Of a stretch of 16,480 nucleotides of DNA, positions 1-6,715 are shown one piece after another. Under the pieces are notes generated by a model. The model was not told where the DNA came from. It made no database searches and worked only from the letters and a program-made list of their open reading frames with translations. This stretch comes from Clostridia bacterium (lineage in GTDB: Bacteria; Bacillota; Clostridia; Christensenellales; Aristaeellaceae). The stretch is taken from NCBI GenBank assembly GCA_017458865.1, contig JAFSZW010000588.1:1-16480 (forward strand), given 5' to 3'. Position 1 is the stretch's first letter. The number at the start of each line of letters is the position of its first letter. The position numbers and the translations under genes are program-made.

Positions 1-1326
1 ATGGTCTATGCCTTATCTGCCACCTACGTACTCAACTACTACCAGGATGTGCTTGGCCTTCCGGCGGCGTTTGTCGGCCTCATCCTGATGATTGCCCGGA
101 TTTTTGATGCCGTCAATGACCCATTCATGGGTGTTGTTGTGGCGAAAACCAATACAAAGTGGGGCAGATTCCGGCCCTGGCTGTTTACCGGCACAGTGCT
201 CAATGCGTTTGTGCTCTATTTTCTGTTTGCGGCACCGGATCTGAGCGGTGCGCCGCTCATGGTCTGGTTCACTGCGCTGTATATTCTCTGGGGCGTGACC
301 TACACGATGATGGATATTCCGTACTGGTCCATGATCCCGGCAGTGACGACAGAACCCAAAGAGCGCGAAAGCCTCTCTGTTGTTGGACGCACATGCGCGG
401 GAGTTGGCAATGCCCTGATCACGGTGTTTACCATGATGGCAGTTGCAGCGCTGGGCGGCGGAAATGAACGGACAGGCTTTGCCAGGCTGGCCCTGATTAT
501 TGCTGTGCTTTTCATTGCGGCCGAGATGATACTGGTTGCTGCAGTGAACGAAAAGCGCAGTGATGACAGCATGAAATCCGGAACGATCCGGGAAATGTTC
601 AGCGCACTGATGCGGAATGATCAGGCGGTAGTCACGGTGATCAGCATTGTGCTGATCAACAGTGCCATGTACATTACGACAAATCTCATCATCTATTTCT
701 TCAAGTATGACTTCGGCGGGGATAACTGGGTAGGCAGCTATACGGTCTTTAACATGGTTGGCGGATTGGGACAGATCCTCGGCATGATGCTGCTGTATCC
801 CGTCCTGCACAGGAAGTATCCGAATGAGACACTTTTCAGGGGAGCACTGATCACATCCATGGCAGGCTATCTGCTGATCATGATCGCGTGCCTGTCCGGT
901 CTTGGCCATATTCTCCCGTTGATCTGCGCAATTGGTGTTCTTGTCTTCTGTTCAAGCGGCATACTCATTGTTCTGACAACGGTTTTCCTGTCCGGCAGCG
1001 TCGATTATGGCGAGTTGCAGACAGGCAGGCGTGAGGAGAGCGTCATTTTTTCCATGCAGACCTTTGTGGTTAAGGCAGCCTCAGGGCTCAGCGTCTTTAT
1101 TGCCGGCCTTGGCATCTCACTCATTGGCCTTAAGGGAAACACCGATCAGACGGCTGTTGTGACTGAGGTGCAGTCCGCCGGGACCATCCTGAGCCTGCGC
1201 CTGCTCATGACGCTTTTGCCCATGGTTGGCCTTGTCGCGGCTACCCTTATCTTCTCGAAATACTTCAAACTGACTGATGACCGAATGAATGAGATTGCCG
1301 GCAAACTGAAGGAAAGGCATAAGTAA
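1..1326 (+). CDS. GPH-family (MelB-like) sugar:cation symporter, 5'-truncated by window edge
   Basis: This is a polytopic inner-membrane transporter of the glycoside-pentoside-hexuronide:cation symporter branch of the major facilitator superfamily, which imports a sugar with Na+ or H+. Visible hallmarks are the NDP segment after the first visible helix (D40-P41), the cytoplasmic loop WGRFRPW (residues 54-60) and the signature DIPYWSMIP (105-113) followed by a basic/acidic loop with RE. Hydrophobic stretches fill the remainder, with a charged C-terminal tail. The 441 visible residues begin inside the usual first helix, and family members are typically about 450-480 aa. The ATG at base 1 is therefore probably an internal Met and the true start lies left of the window. 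The substrate cannot be read from sequence. The stop abuts the next gene's ATG, so the two are probably co-transcribed. Confidence 0.9.
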   Translation: MVYALSATYVLNYYQDVLGLPAAFVGLILMIARIFDAVNDPFMGVVVAKTNTKWGRFRPWLFTGTVLNAFVLYFLFAAPDLSGAPLMVWFTALYILWGVTYTMMDIPYWSMIPAVTTEPKERESLSVVGRTCAGVGNALITVFTMMAVAALGGGNERTGFARLALIIAVLFIAAEMILVAAVNEKRSDDSMKSGTIREMFSALMRNDQAVVTVISIVLINSAMYITTNLIIYFFKYDFGGDNWVGSYTVFNMVGGLGQILGMMLLYPVLHRKYPNETLFRGALITSMAGYLLIMIACLSGLGHILPLICAIGVLVFCSSGILIVLTTVFLSGSVDYGELQTGRREESVIFSMQTFVVKAASGLSVFIAGLGISLIGLKGNTDQTAVVTEVQSAGTILSLRLLMTLLPMVGLVAATLIFSKYFKLTDDRMNEIAGKLKERHK

Positions 1327-2451
1327 ATGAAAATCAGCAAACAGGATGCACTGAACTGGTACACCTTTTTTAATGAACTGCCATATGATGAGGAGCTGCT
1401 GCCCGTGCAGCAGGAGATTGCGCTTTCGGTTCTGTCACAGATTGAAACAGCAGTAGAAACCGAAAATGCAGCAAGGCTTGCCGCGATACCCGGCGTAAAG
1501 TGTCTCGACGGGCGCACCTATTACGTCGGGGATCCGTCCCATTTTCCCAGTGGATGCAAATCCTGTCTGATGGGCACAGGTCTTTCAGCAGTGCGGCGGA
1601 CGAACAAATGCAATCTCAAGTGCCCGTTCTGCTATGACTTTGGTATGCTGGATCAGATTCCGGCAATAGGCGAGGATCTGTGGGAGATTGGCGGCGGTAA
1701 GTATCGCGTAGAGGATATCGATTTGCTGCTCAGAATCAGCCAGAAACCTACCGGCATAGCCTATGTCTATCTTGAACCGTTCATGGAGATTGAACTGTAT
1801 GGCCCCATGATCCGCAAGTTTGCCGATGCCGGGATTCATCAGCACATGTACACCAACGGCACGCTGTGCACGCCCGAGAATCTCAGAATGCTGGCTGATG
1901 CGGGTCTTCCTGAACTGCGCTTCAATCTGGGCGCGACCAACTGCGCTGACAAGGTGATTGAGAACATCCGCCTTGCCAAGACCTGTATTCCGCAGGTTGG
2001 CATTGAAACGCCGATGACCCGGGCTTTCCGGAAGTCGTTTATGGAAAAGAAACAGGCGATTCTTGCGACCGGCATCGACTTCATCAACTGCGCGGAGCTT
2101 CACCTGAATGAGAACAATCTGCCGAACTACCAGGGCGAGAACATGTATATGTTCCGAAACGGCTATCTTTCGCCGGTCATCAGCCGCCGGATTACCTTTG
2201 AAATGATGGAAATGGCCGTGCGTGAGTCCTGGAACATTGTCGTGCATGACTGTTCCAACCACACCAAGTTCGCCCGGGACCTGCACCACAGGGCGAAGGA
2301 GGGCGGCTGGTTCGGCGCGACCAGTTACGGCTCCGAATTTGATCGGATTCCCTACGAGGCATTCCTGCCGATTCTCTCAGATCCGGCTGTATCCTTTGTA
2401 GAGGAGGAGCCAATGCCTGCGGATCTTATGAACGGCGGCCTGATTCTTTAA
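1327..2451 (+). CDS. Radical SAM domain protein
   Basis: This 374-aa protein belongs to the radical SAM superfamily, which uses a [4Fe-4S] cluster to cleave S-adenosylmethionine. The cluster motif CNLKCPFC is at residues 95-102 (C95, C99, C102). A CxxC pair (C77, C80, within GCKSC) lies 15 residues upstream. Downstream elements fit the TIM-barrel core: YLEPFMEIE, an HMYTNGTL strand and an ADAGLPELRFNLG strand. The extra CxxC before the cluster motif recalls the poorly characterised COG2108-type proteins related to pyruvate-formate-lyase activase, but I hold that family call only loosely. The substrate is unknown. Its ATG follows the transporter stop with no gap, and a weak purine-rich stretch (AAGGAAAGG, about 1309-1317) may serve as ribosome binding site. 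An intrinsic terminator follows at once, so this gene ends its operon. Confidence 0.88.
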   Translation: MKISKQDALNWYTFFNELPYDEELLPVQQEIALSVLSQIETAVETENAARLAAIPGVKCLDGRTYYVGDPSHFPSGCKSCLMGTGLSAVRRTNKCNLKCPFCYDFGMLDQIPAIGEDLWEIGGGKYRVEDIDLLLRISQKPTGIAYVYLEPFMEIELYGPMIRKFADAGIHQHMYTNGTLCTPENLRMLADAGLPELRFNLGATNCADKVIENIRLAKTCIPQVGIETPMTRAFRKSFMEKKQAILATGIDFINCAELHLNENNLPNYQGENMYMFRNGYLSPVISRRITFEMMEMAVRESWNIVVHDCSNHTKFARDLHHRAKEGGWFGATSYGSEFDRIPYEAFLPILSDPAVSFVEEEPMPADLMNGGLIL

Positions 2452-2454
2452 ACC

Positions 2455-2515
2455 AAACGGGCAGACTGACACCGTCCCTGATGTGACAGGGAACGTTTTC
2501 AGCCTGCCTGTTTTT
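2455..2515 (+). terminator. Rho-independent terminator after the radical SAM gene
   Basis: A long hairpin starts 4 nt after the stop codon. The outer stem pairs AAACGGGCAG (2455-2464) with CTGCCTGTTT (2504-2513), including one G-T pair. After one A/C mismatch, CTGA (2466-2469) pairs with TCAG (2499-2502). A second inner stem TCCCTG/CAGGGA (2475-2480 with 2487-2492) has a six-base loop. A run of T (2511-2515) follows directly. Position and structure are typical of an intrinsic terminator for the upstream pair. Confidence 0.85.
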
Positions 2516-2986
2516 GCAAACCAGATAATACGCCATCTGGTCCTACCCAGGGAAATCTATGACGTATATGGACAACAAGAATGAAACATCCGAACCCCCA
2601 AATGTCCCAGGATTGGCGCTCAAGTCTGAATCCGGGCAACGCCGAAGGTGCCATAATGACTGGAAAAACCGGCAAAAAAACGGGATAAAATGACACATCA
2701 CAGGATATGGCTATGGCATATCCTGCAAAATATAGGTATATAAAATGCCTGAATTGTGCTGGAATCTTTTTGAGAATTTTCACAAAAATTACAGATGTTA
2801 ATGTGAGAAGAGTATTTTTGAGACAGGAAAGCGGCAAAAGACATTTTGAATAAACACAAGATGTTGTGGATGAGTCAGAAAAGAGGGGCAGATAAAGAAA
2901 AATCAGAGCGCATGAATTGTATGTAAGTTATATAATATAAATAATATATTTAATCGACAAAAGGACTTGATTTCTGATTCGACGGG
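2516..2986. other. AT-rich non-coding interval, no credible gene
   Basis: About 470 bases between the terminator and the next promoter are visibly richer in A and T than the flanking genes, most strongly at 2920-2955. No frame on either strand gives a protein with recognisable motifs, a good start and a ribosome binding site. It holds two dyad symmetries: a perfect 9-bp inverted repeat at 2701-2725 (listed separately), and TTTTTG (2767-2772) facing CAAAAA (2783-2788). Either could be a protein-binding site. A TATAAT string at 2931-2936 lacks a good -35 partner. The stretch separates two operons and probably carries the control region of the downstream one. Confidence 0.6.
2701..2725. repeat. 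Perfect 9-bp inverted repeat in the intergenic gap
   Basis: CAGGATATG (2701-2709) and CATATCCTG (2717-2725) are exact reverse complements around a 7-base spacer. No T-run directly follows the stem on either strand, so it does not look like a standard terminator. It lies about 285 bases upstream of the promoter near 2987-3015. That is far for a simple repressor operator but possible for an activator site or an RNA hairpin. The dyad is seen directly; its role is unknown. Confidence 0.45.
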
Positions 2987-3015
2987 TTTAAATGAAGGTT
3001 GAATTGTGTTATAAT
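2987..3015 (+). promoter_or_regulatory. Extended -10 sigma-70-type promoter for the large operon
   Basis: A perfect TATAAT (3010-3015) is preceded by TG one base upstream (3007-3008), the extended -10 element TGnTATAAT. With a 17-base spacer, the -35 position is TTTAAA (2987-2992), matching the TTGACA consensus at four of six bases. Transcription would start near 3022, leaving a leader of about 135 nt before the coiled-coil gene. It is the only strong housekeeping-type promoter I see ahead of the nine-gene operon. Confidence 0.75.
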
Positions 3016-3021
3016 ACAGCG

Positions 3022-3157
3022 ACGATTTAATGAATAACAATACCCCGTGCCGTGTGTTTGGAGGCGGAAGAACAGATCCAGAATCCAGCAATACGGCAGG
3101 GTTTTATGTGCGGAAAAATGACGGCAGTGTCATAGGAACGTTCAGAGGAGTATGCAT
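3022..3157 (+). promoter_or_regulatory. 5' leader of the large operon with a weak attenuator-like stem
   Basis: The predicted untranslated leader contains TGCCG (3048-3052) complementary to CGGCA (3094-3098), extendable by CCC (3043-3045) and GGG (3099-3101), directly followed by TTTT (3102-3105). The loop is long (about 41 nt) and the T-run short, so a regulatory terminator is possible but weakly supported. It matches no riboswitch class known to me. AGAGGAG (3144-3150) is 7 nt before the ATG at 3158 but only 1 nt before the ATG at 3152, which decides the start of the next gene. Confidence 0.3.
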
Positions 3158-5062
3158 ATGGCTGCGAATACATCTGAGAATAGAAAACAGTTCCGACTTC
3201 ATTGGGGAAAGTATTACCGGAGCCGGGAAGTTGAGCCGTATATCCGTTCCCTCGAGAACCAGGTCAATGGTACGGAGAGCCGGATTAATGCCATTGAAGA
3301 GGAAATGGAAGCGCTCCAGGAAACCATTGACGTTAAAAACCGCAAGATAGATGAACTGCGCCAGCTGACGGATGATGCGGATGCGAAACTTCGCGAAAGC
3401 GGACAGATGCGTGAGGATGCGATTGCCCGGCTTGAGGAAATTGAAGAGGAAAGCCAGAAGCTCATGATCCAGAAGGAAGAGCTTCATAAAGCGCGCCTTG
3501 AAACGAACAAACGTCTGGCTGAGGCAGAGCAGCGCAGCAATCAGGCAAGGCAGGAAGCTGAGGCGGCACAGAGTACACGTGCTCAGTGCCTGGATGCGGT
3601 TCAGGAACTGCAGAAGAAGAGCCAGGAGGCCCAGCAGGCAGCTGATGCTGCTGAGGCAAGACGCGATGCGGCAGTCAGCGAGATGGAAGCAGCTCAGACG
3701 GCGATGAATGATCTGAATGATTCCATTGAGAAGATGAAGGCGCAGAGCAAGCACATTCTGGATGACGCGAATGTGCAGGCTGAGGTGGCCATTGACGAGG
3801 CCAAGGATAAAGCGTCAAGGATACTTGCAGATGCCGAGGCTCAGGCTGAGCATATTATGGCGGAGGCTGCTCAGCAGGCAGCGAATAACCCGGCCGTAAT
3901 TGCGCCCTATCAGACAAGAATCATGCAGCTTGAGCAGGAGGTTTCCCGTCTGCAGGGAATCGCCAATGCTGCAAACGCAAACGCCATGAATCCTCTGGTG
4001 CTGTCGCAGTACCAAAACAGGATCATGCAGCTCGAGCAGGAAGTGACGCGCCTGCAGGGCCAGGGCGGCGGTGATTCTGCAGATGCTCAGCGCCTTGCTG
4101 AGGCACAGACAAGAATTGCCCAGCTTGAGCAGCAGGTACAGTCCCTGCAGGCAGCTGCAGCCGGAACTGTGGATGCCAGTGTAGCGGCCGGATACCAGAG
4201 CCGGATTGCCCAGCTTGAGCAGCAGGTGCAGTCTCTGCAGGCAGCTGCAGCCGGAACTGTGGATGCCGGCGTAGTGGCCGGGTACCAGAGCCGGATTGCC
4301 CAGCTTGAGCAACAGGTACAGTCCCTGCAGGCAGCTGCAGCCGGAACTGTGGACGCTGGTGTAGCGGCCGGATATCAGAGCCGGATTGCCCAGCTTGAGC
4401 AGCAGGTGCAGTCCCTGAAGACAGCAGCTGATGCAGATGCCGGCATGGCATCCGGATATCAGAACCGGATTGCTCAGCTTGAGGCGGAGAACCGGCGGCT
4501 ACAGAACATGAATATGATGCCGGATAATGGGGTTCTTCAGAACTATCAGAACCGGATTATCCAGCTTGAACGCGAGCTGCGCGATGCTCAGATAAACGGC
4601 CAGGATTCGACGATTGAAGCACTGCGTGTGAACCTTGAGGAATCCCAGAAGGCCTATCAGGATATGGCGCGGCAGAATCAGCAGCTCCGTATGCGGATTG
4701 ATCAGCAGGCGAGGGAGATTTCCGATCTGGAGAGCGAGATTCAGGGCGGATCAATCAAGGATGCCAACCAGCGAGCACGGCAGATTATCCAGGATGCCCT
4801 TGAGGAAAGCGGACGGATTCTGGATGAGGCTGAGTCGGTGCGCTCGCGTGCCTTTGCAGCGACCAAGGCTGCTTATTTCAATGCGCTTATGTTCCGTCAG
4901 CGTCTGGCGGAGCAGTATACGGACATTGAACAGAGTCTGGATGACTCGCTGGGCATTCTGAGGACCTCGGATATGGTTGCTCTGTCGCCCAGGATGAATA
5001 TGGATTACCAGAAGGACCCGAGATGGCCATCCTCAGGGAACGGGAGAGAGGGAACAAAATGA
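3158..5062 (+). CDS. Cytoplasmic coiled-coil repeat protein, possibly DivIVA-like N-terminus
   Basis: This 634-aa protein has no signal peptide or membrane segment, so it is probably cytoplasmic or peripherally membrane-bound. Residues 12-32 (FRLHW, then YYRSREVEPYI) loosely resemble the start of DivIVA/GpsB-type proteins, which bind curved membrane and recruit envelope enzymes; this is only a suggestion. Residues from about 30 to 250 form a charged Glu/Lys/Ala/Gln coiled coil. From about 254 to 478 the phrase RI-x-QLE recurs eight times, with three near-identical 30-residue units. The C-terminal 100 residues are again helical (RARQIIQDALEESG), then a short polar tail. The start at 3158 is preferred over 3152 because of ribosome-binding-site spacing. 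The stop overlaps the next ATG (ATGA). As first gene of the operon it is a candidate intracellular organiser for the extracytoplasmic proteins that follow. I do not recognise a named family. Confidence 0.85.
   Translation: MAANTSENRKQFRLHWGKYYRSREVEPYIRSLENQVNGTESRINAIEEEMEALQETIDVKNRKIDELRQLTDDADAKLRESGQMREDAIARLEEIEEESQKLMIQKEELHKARLETNKRLAEAEQRSNQARQEAEAAQSTRAQCLDAVQELQKKSQEAQQAADAAEARRDAAVSEMEAAQTAMNDLNDSIEKMKAQSKHILDDANVQAEVAIDEAKDKASRILADAEAQAEHIMAEAAQQAANNPAVIAPYQTRIMQLEQEVSRLQGIANAANANAMNPLVLSQYQNRIMQLEQEVTRLQGQGGGDSADAQRLAEAQTRIAQLEQQVQSLQAAAAGTVDASVAAGYQSRIAQLEQQVQSLQAAAAGTVDAGVVAGYQSRIAQLEQQVQSLQAAAAGTVDAGVAAGYQSRIAQLEQQVQSLKTAADADAGMASGYQNRIAQLEAENRRLQNMNMMPDNGVLQNYQNRIIQLERELRDAQINGQDSTIEALRVNLEESQKAYQDMARQNQQLRMRIDQQAREISDLESEIQGGSIKDANQRARQIIQDALEESGRILDEAESVRSRAFAATKAAYFNALMFRQRLAEQYTDIEQSLDDSLGILRTSDMVALSPRMNMDYQKDPRWPSSGNGREGTK
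3917..4570 (+). repeat. In-frame tandem repeat array (about 90-bp units) in the coiled-coil gene
   Basis: Eight RI-x-QLE phrases begin at 3917, 4019, 4112, 4202, 4292, 4382, 4466 and 4553, giving unit lengths of 34, 31, 30, 30, 30, 28 and 29 codons. The units at 4112-4201, 4202-4291 and 4292-4381 are nearly identical in DNA, with most differences at third codon positions. The outer units are diverged. This pattern fits recent unit expansion by slippage or recombination inside an older repeat. All unit lengths are whole codons, so the frame is preserved. Confidence 0.9.
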
Positions 5063-6654
5063 AGACAGGACGGAAACAGGGGACGCTGATTTTGGTGTTG
5101 CTTGTCCTGCTTTTGGTCCTGAGCGGATGTACAGATCATTCGAATGAGGTCAGTATCACACCGGAACCCATCGTCTATGTGACCCCGACGCCGGAGCCGA
5201 GCCTCTCTGAGAGTGCAGCTGGTGTGCTTTCGGGTATTGAAACCAGTCAGCTGGTCGTATCCATTGTTTTTGAGGGATATGCGAACGATCAGATTCTTGA
5301 GGACGTGTGCAAGGTCCTTGATACGTATGATCTGGATGGCCTGTTCTTTGTGGACGGCAATACCGCCTATGAATATCCGGAAATGGTTTCCTACCTGGTC
5401 AGCCACGACTTTGAGGTAGGCAATTCAGGCATGCGCGGACGTGTTGCGAATGAGCGGAATTCCATAAGCGCAAACGTGCACCAGTTTGAACGGACGCAGC
5501 AGCTCATTTACAGCGCCTGCGGCGTTTATCCCAAACTGGCCTGTTTCAGCAGCAGTGAATACACGACTGCGGTTTTGCAGGCGGTAACGGCCAGCGGCCT
5601 TACCGGCACTGTGAAACCCGATATTCATATCAACCGTGACAGCTTCGTTGAGAAGGAAGAGGTTGAGACATTTGTTGAGAGCCTCGTTCGCGGCAGCATC
5701 ATCTCCATTCATCTTGGAAATGCGACGGGCGGATTCGAGGAGGCAAACTCGGATCTTGTCGGCAGGGTTTCGCTTGACCCGACGCCCAGCATTCTCGACG
5801 GTGAGGAGAAGGTCAGCTCGGTGGACATGCATATCACGGAGATCCTGACCTGGCTGATCGATTCACTGAAACTCAACCATTACAATATTGTCACCCCGAT
5901 TGAGCTCCAGGATGCGAAAGTTGACCTGGTTGGTTCGGAGATTGCACTGCCGACCAATTATTCTGTGCGTCTCAATGTGTCCAGCTATTCTCTGCCGAAG
6001 ACGGATGTGCCGCTTGGTGTAACGGTCACCAGAACTGCCCAGACAGGCGACTTCTATGAGACGGTCTTTGTCGGCGACTCCATCATGGCAAACCTGATGA
6101 GCTATGTGAACTGGCGCAGGGAAAGGGATGAACTGTTCTGGGACGGTGCGACATTCCTCGTCTCATCCAAGCTGACGCTTGAAAAAGCGCTGATTTCGGA
6201 TGAAGGCGCGCCTGTGCTCCCCATGGTAGAGGAGCGGCGTATCCACATAGATGATGCGCTTAAGATTCTTAATGCGAGACGTGTGTACATCTGCCTCAGG
6301 CCTGAAAATATAAAGGCCTATTCGGAGGAACGGTATCTGACCAATCTCAAGATACTGGTTTATCAGATCCGGCAGAAGAATCCGAACATAGATGTTGTCA
6401 TCCTGTCCATTCCGCCGGTTATTTCGGCCCGTAACGCGACGCCGTCCAACTGGCAGGTGTTCAACTACAACCTTATGGTCTGCCGGATGTGTGCATCTCA
6501 TGGAATCACCTTCCTGGATATTGCGTATCCGCTGAGGAACGACAAGGGTGCACTCAGGGATGAGTACTGCCTGGATCCGGACAGCTATGGTTCGCACCTG
6601 AACGATGCAGGATGCGAAGCACTGCTGAATTACATCAATGCCAATATCCCGTAA
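5059..6654 (+). CDS. Lipoprotein with degenerate NodB-like domain and C-terminal SGNH hydrolase domain
   Basis: This 531-aa protein should be anchored outside the membrane: basic N-terminus, Leu/Val-rich core and lipobox LSGC with the lipidated Cys at C24. Residues about 65-290 resemble a polysaccharide deacetylase (CE4/NodB) fold. The metal motif TFDDG is replaced by VFEGY (70-74) and the usual HTxxH segment reads GNSGMRG (121-127), so deacetylase activity is unlikely. Residues about 335-531 look like an SGNH hydrolase: FVGDSI with candidate nucleophile S341, N417 in PENI as possible block III, and catalytic His candidate H513 in SHLNDAG. The usual DxxH spacing is not met; D508 or D506 would have to serve. 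SGNH enzymes often remove or transfer acyl groups on glycans. The ATG at 5059 is chosen over an upstream in-frame start because it has GAGAGGG before it, overlaps the previous stop by 4 nt and gives a clean signal peptide. Confidence 0.8.
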   Translation: MKTGRKQGTLILVLLVLLLVLSGCTDHSNEVSITPEPIVYVTPTPEPSLSESAAGVLSGIETSQLVVSIVFEGYANDQILEDVCKVLDTYDLDGLFFVDGNTAYEYPEMVSYLVSHDFEVGNSGMRGRVANERNSISANVHQFERTQQLIYSACGVYPKLACFSSSEYTTAVLQAVTASGLTGTVKPDIHINRDSFVEKEEVETFVESLVRGSIISIHLGNATGGFEEANSDLVGRVSLDPTPSILDGEEKVSSVDMHITEILTWLIDSLKLNHYNIVTPIELQDAKVDLVGSEIALPTNYSVRLNVSSYSLPKTDVPLGVTVTRTAQTGDFYETVFVGDSIMANLMSYVNWRRERDELFWDGATFLVSSKLTLEKALISDEGAPVLPMVEERRIHIDDALKILNARRVYICLRPENIKAYSEERYLTNLKILVYQIRQKNPNIDVVILSIPPVISARNATPSNWQVFNYNLMVCRMCASHGITFLDIAYPLRNDKGALRDEYCLDPDSYGSHLNDAGCEALLNYINANIP

Positions 6655-6715
6655 GGGGAAGGCAGACTGAAAATACGGCATGGCCGCGGCAATCTGAAAG
6701 AAAGGAGGAAAGGGT

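Noticed and set aside
13..909. Long open frame on the - strand opposite the transporter gene
   Set aside because: Its product is rich in His, Cys and Arg with no domain motifs, and it lies wholly over a clear GPH transporter frame; it is a shadow frame.
1585..2289. - strand open frame opposite the radical SAM gene
   Set aside because: The opposite strand encodes the CxxxCxxC motif and core strands in a consistent frame; the antisense product shows no motif.
2499..2837. 112-codon - strand open frame in the intergenic gap
   Set aside because: It begins at a TTG without a convincing ribosome binding site, runs into the terminator hairpin and shows no recognisable domain.
3030..3350. + strand open frame starting in the leader and overlapping the coiled-coil gene
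   Set aside because: No ribosome binding site ahead of it, and it is out of frame with a strongly supported gene; its Arg-rich product looks like a frame shadow.
3917..4570. Possible CRISPR array
   Set aside because: The roughly 90-bp units are contiguous, in frame and coding, without short palindromic repeats or unique spacers.
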